A stretch of 64,000 nucleotides of DNA from Devosia epidermidihirudinis (GTDB taxonomy: Bacteria; Pseudomonadota; Alphaproteobacteria; Rhizobiales; Devosiaceae): assembly GCF_000971295.1 (NCBI RefSeq), contig NZ_LANJ01000011.1, positions 620,001 to 684,000 of the forward strand, given 5' to 3'. Below are positions 63,287 through 64,000 of the stretch, one piece after another (position 1 is the first letter of the stretch; each line of letters opens with the position of its first letter). The notes under the pieces were generated by a model. That model did not search any database and was not told the origin of the DNA. It saw nothing but the letters and a program-made list of their open reading frames with translations. Position numbers and translations under genes: made by a program.

Positions 63287-64000
63287 TCAGGCCCGCTGCA
63301 CGGTCTGATTGATGTCGCCAAAGACGGTACGCCCATCCGCTGTAACCGCCCCGATACGGACAGTATCGCCGGTCTGCAGGAATGGCGTGCGCGCCCGACC
63401 ATATTTGAGTTTCTCGACAGTCCGCGCCTCGGCAATGCAGGCAAAGCCAATGCCATCGCGCTTGATCGGCAGGCTTTCATCATGCCGGTTGGATACGGTG
63501 CCGCCACCAATGATGGTGCCCGCAGTGAGCTTTCGCGTGCGCGCAGCTTCCACGATCAAGTCGGCGAAGTCGAAATGCATGTCGGTGCCCGCATTGGGCT
63601 GACCGAACAACGTACCGTTGACCTCGATCCGCACGGACAAATGCAGGCGACTATCGCGCCAGGCTTCGCCCAAGGAATCTGGCGTGATGACGATGGGCGC
63701 GAACGATGAAGATGGCTTGGCGTGGAAGAAGCCGAAGCCGTTCTGCAGATCGTCGGCCACAAGGCGTCGCAATGAGACGTCATTGCACACGGTGATGAGG
63801 CGAATAGCTGATGCGGCCTGGTCACGCGTCGCGCCCATCGGTACGGGGCCGACAATGACGGCGACCTCTGCCTCAAAGTCTATCGCCAGATCGCCCTCCG
63901 GCACCACGATGGGCGCTGTCGGGGCCACCAACGAATCAGAACCGCCCTGATAGAGCAACGGCCGCGCCGACTGCAGCTCGGCATCCTTGCTGCCATTGAG
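63287..64000 (-). CDS. Fumarylacetoacetate hydrolase family protein (5' part outside window)
   Basis: The reading frame is open to the window end and gives the C-terminal 237 residues or so. Family features are MYQGG-like LLYQGGSDSLVAP, DFEAEVAVIVGPVPMG, FHAKPSSSFAPIVIT and the metal/substrate loop GGGTVSNRHDES. The family cleaves C-C bonds in aromatic or sugar-acid breakdown; the substrate is not determinable here. The N-terminal part lies past the right edge. Confidence 0.88.
   Translation of the reverse strand, partial: LNGSKDAELQSARPLLYQGGSDSLVAPTAPIVVPEGDLAIDFEAEVAVIVGPVPMGATRDQAASAIRLITVCNDVSLRRLVADDLQNGFGFFHAKPSSSFAPIVITPDSLGEAWRDSRLHLSVRIEVNGTLFGQPNAGTDMHFDFADLIVEAARTRKLTAGTIIGGGTVSNRHDESLPIKRDGIGFACIAEARTVEKLKYGRARTPFLQTGDTVRIGAVTADGRTVFGDINQTVQRA

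Noticed and set aside
1..64000. Transposase, RAYT, prophage or integrase genes that could explain the repeats
   Set aside because: None was recognised in the window, so any mobilising enzyme must be encoded elsewhere.

Overview
The window reads as chromosomal DNA of a free-living, GC-rich alphaproteobacterium of the order Hyphomicrobiales, most likely Devosia or a close relative. This is inferred from gene content and style: a 1561-residue NAD-glutamate dehydrogenase, PutA with a divergent Lrp-type regulator, R-citramalate synthase, many ABC importers, overlapping ATGA/TGATG operon junctions and abundant intergenic REP-like palindromes. No rRNA, tRNA, CRISPR array, prophage or insertion sequence was seen.

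Layout. 1-1175: 5' part of a MASE1-PAS signalling protein that leaves the window. 1554-8980: a BMP-type nucleoside-like ABC importer with an amidohydrolase, facing a LacI-family regulator with a perfect palindromic operator at 7660-7673. 9146-17076: a peptide-importer divergon (XRE-cupin regulator, solute-binding protein and M24 peptidase leftward; two permeases, two ATPases and a small GAF protein rightward). 17440-21553: putA and its regulator. 21761-30256: a second peptide importer carrying a small antisense membrane-protein gene, then a GAF-GGDEF pair. 30340-37739: sulfate permease cysTWA, a SufR-like regulator with a truncated hemoglobin facing sodB, small genes, and the detached sulfate-binding protein. 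38048-47342: NAD-glutamate dehydrogenase, fructose-1,6-bisphosphatase, an AGE-family isomerase, nadC and cysQ. 47475-52690: PadR regulator with an RND efflux pair. 52753-56999: acetyltransferase, Phd-Doc toxin-antitoxin, small genes, and an ArsR-Atm1 exporter operon. 57000-63237: a candidate small RNA, a Cys-codon leader peptide before cysS, two GFA proteins, cimA and a LysM protein. 63287-64000: part of a fumarylacetoacetate-hydrolase-family gene.

Themes. The genes centre on uptake and catabolism of peptides, proline, glutamate and nucleosides, with a sulfur thread (sulfate import, CysQ, an Fe-S-type regulator, CysS). The strongest candidate for something undescribed is the cysS leader: a 15-codon ORF at 57359-57406 with three Cys codons, followed by two mutually exclusive pairings, one of which covers the cysS ribosome binding site. 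Other notable items are four copies of a REPIN-like element at 3' gene ends, two paralogous stand-alone GAF proteins each beside a peptide importer, the antisense gene whose start codon overlaps that of the importer ATPase, and a probable CTG start on the LysM protein.
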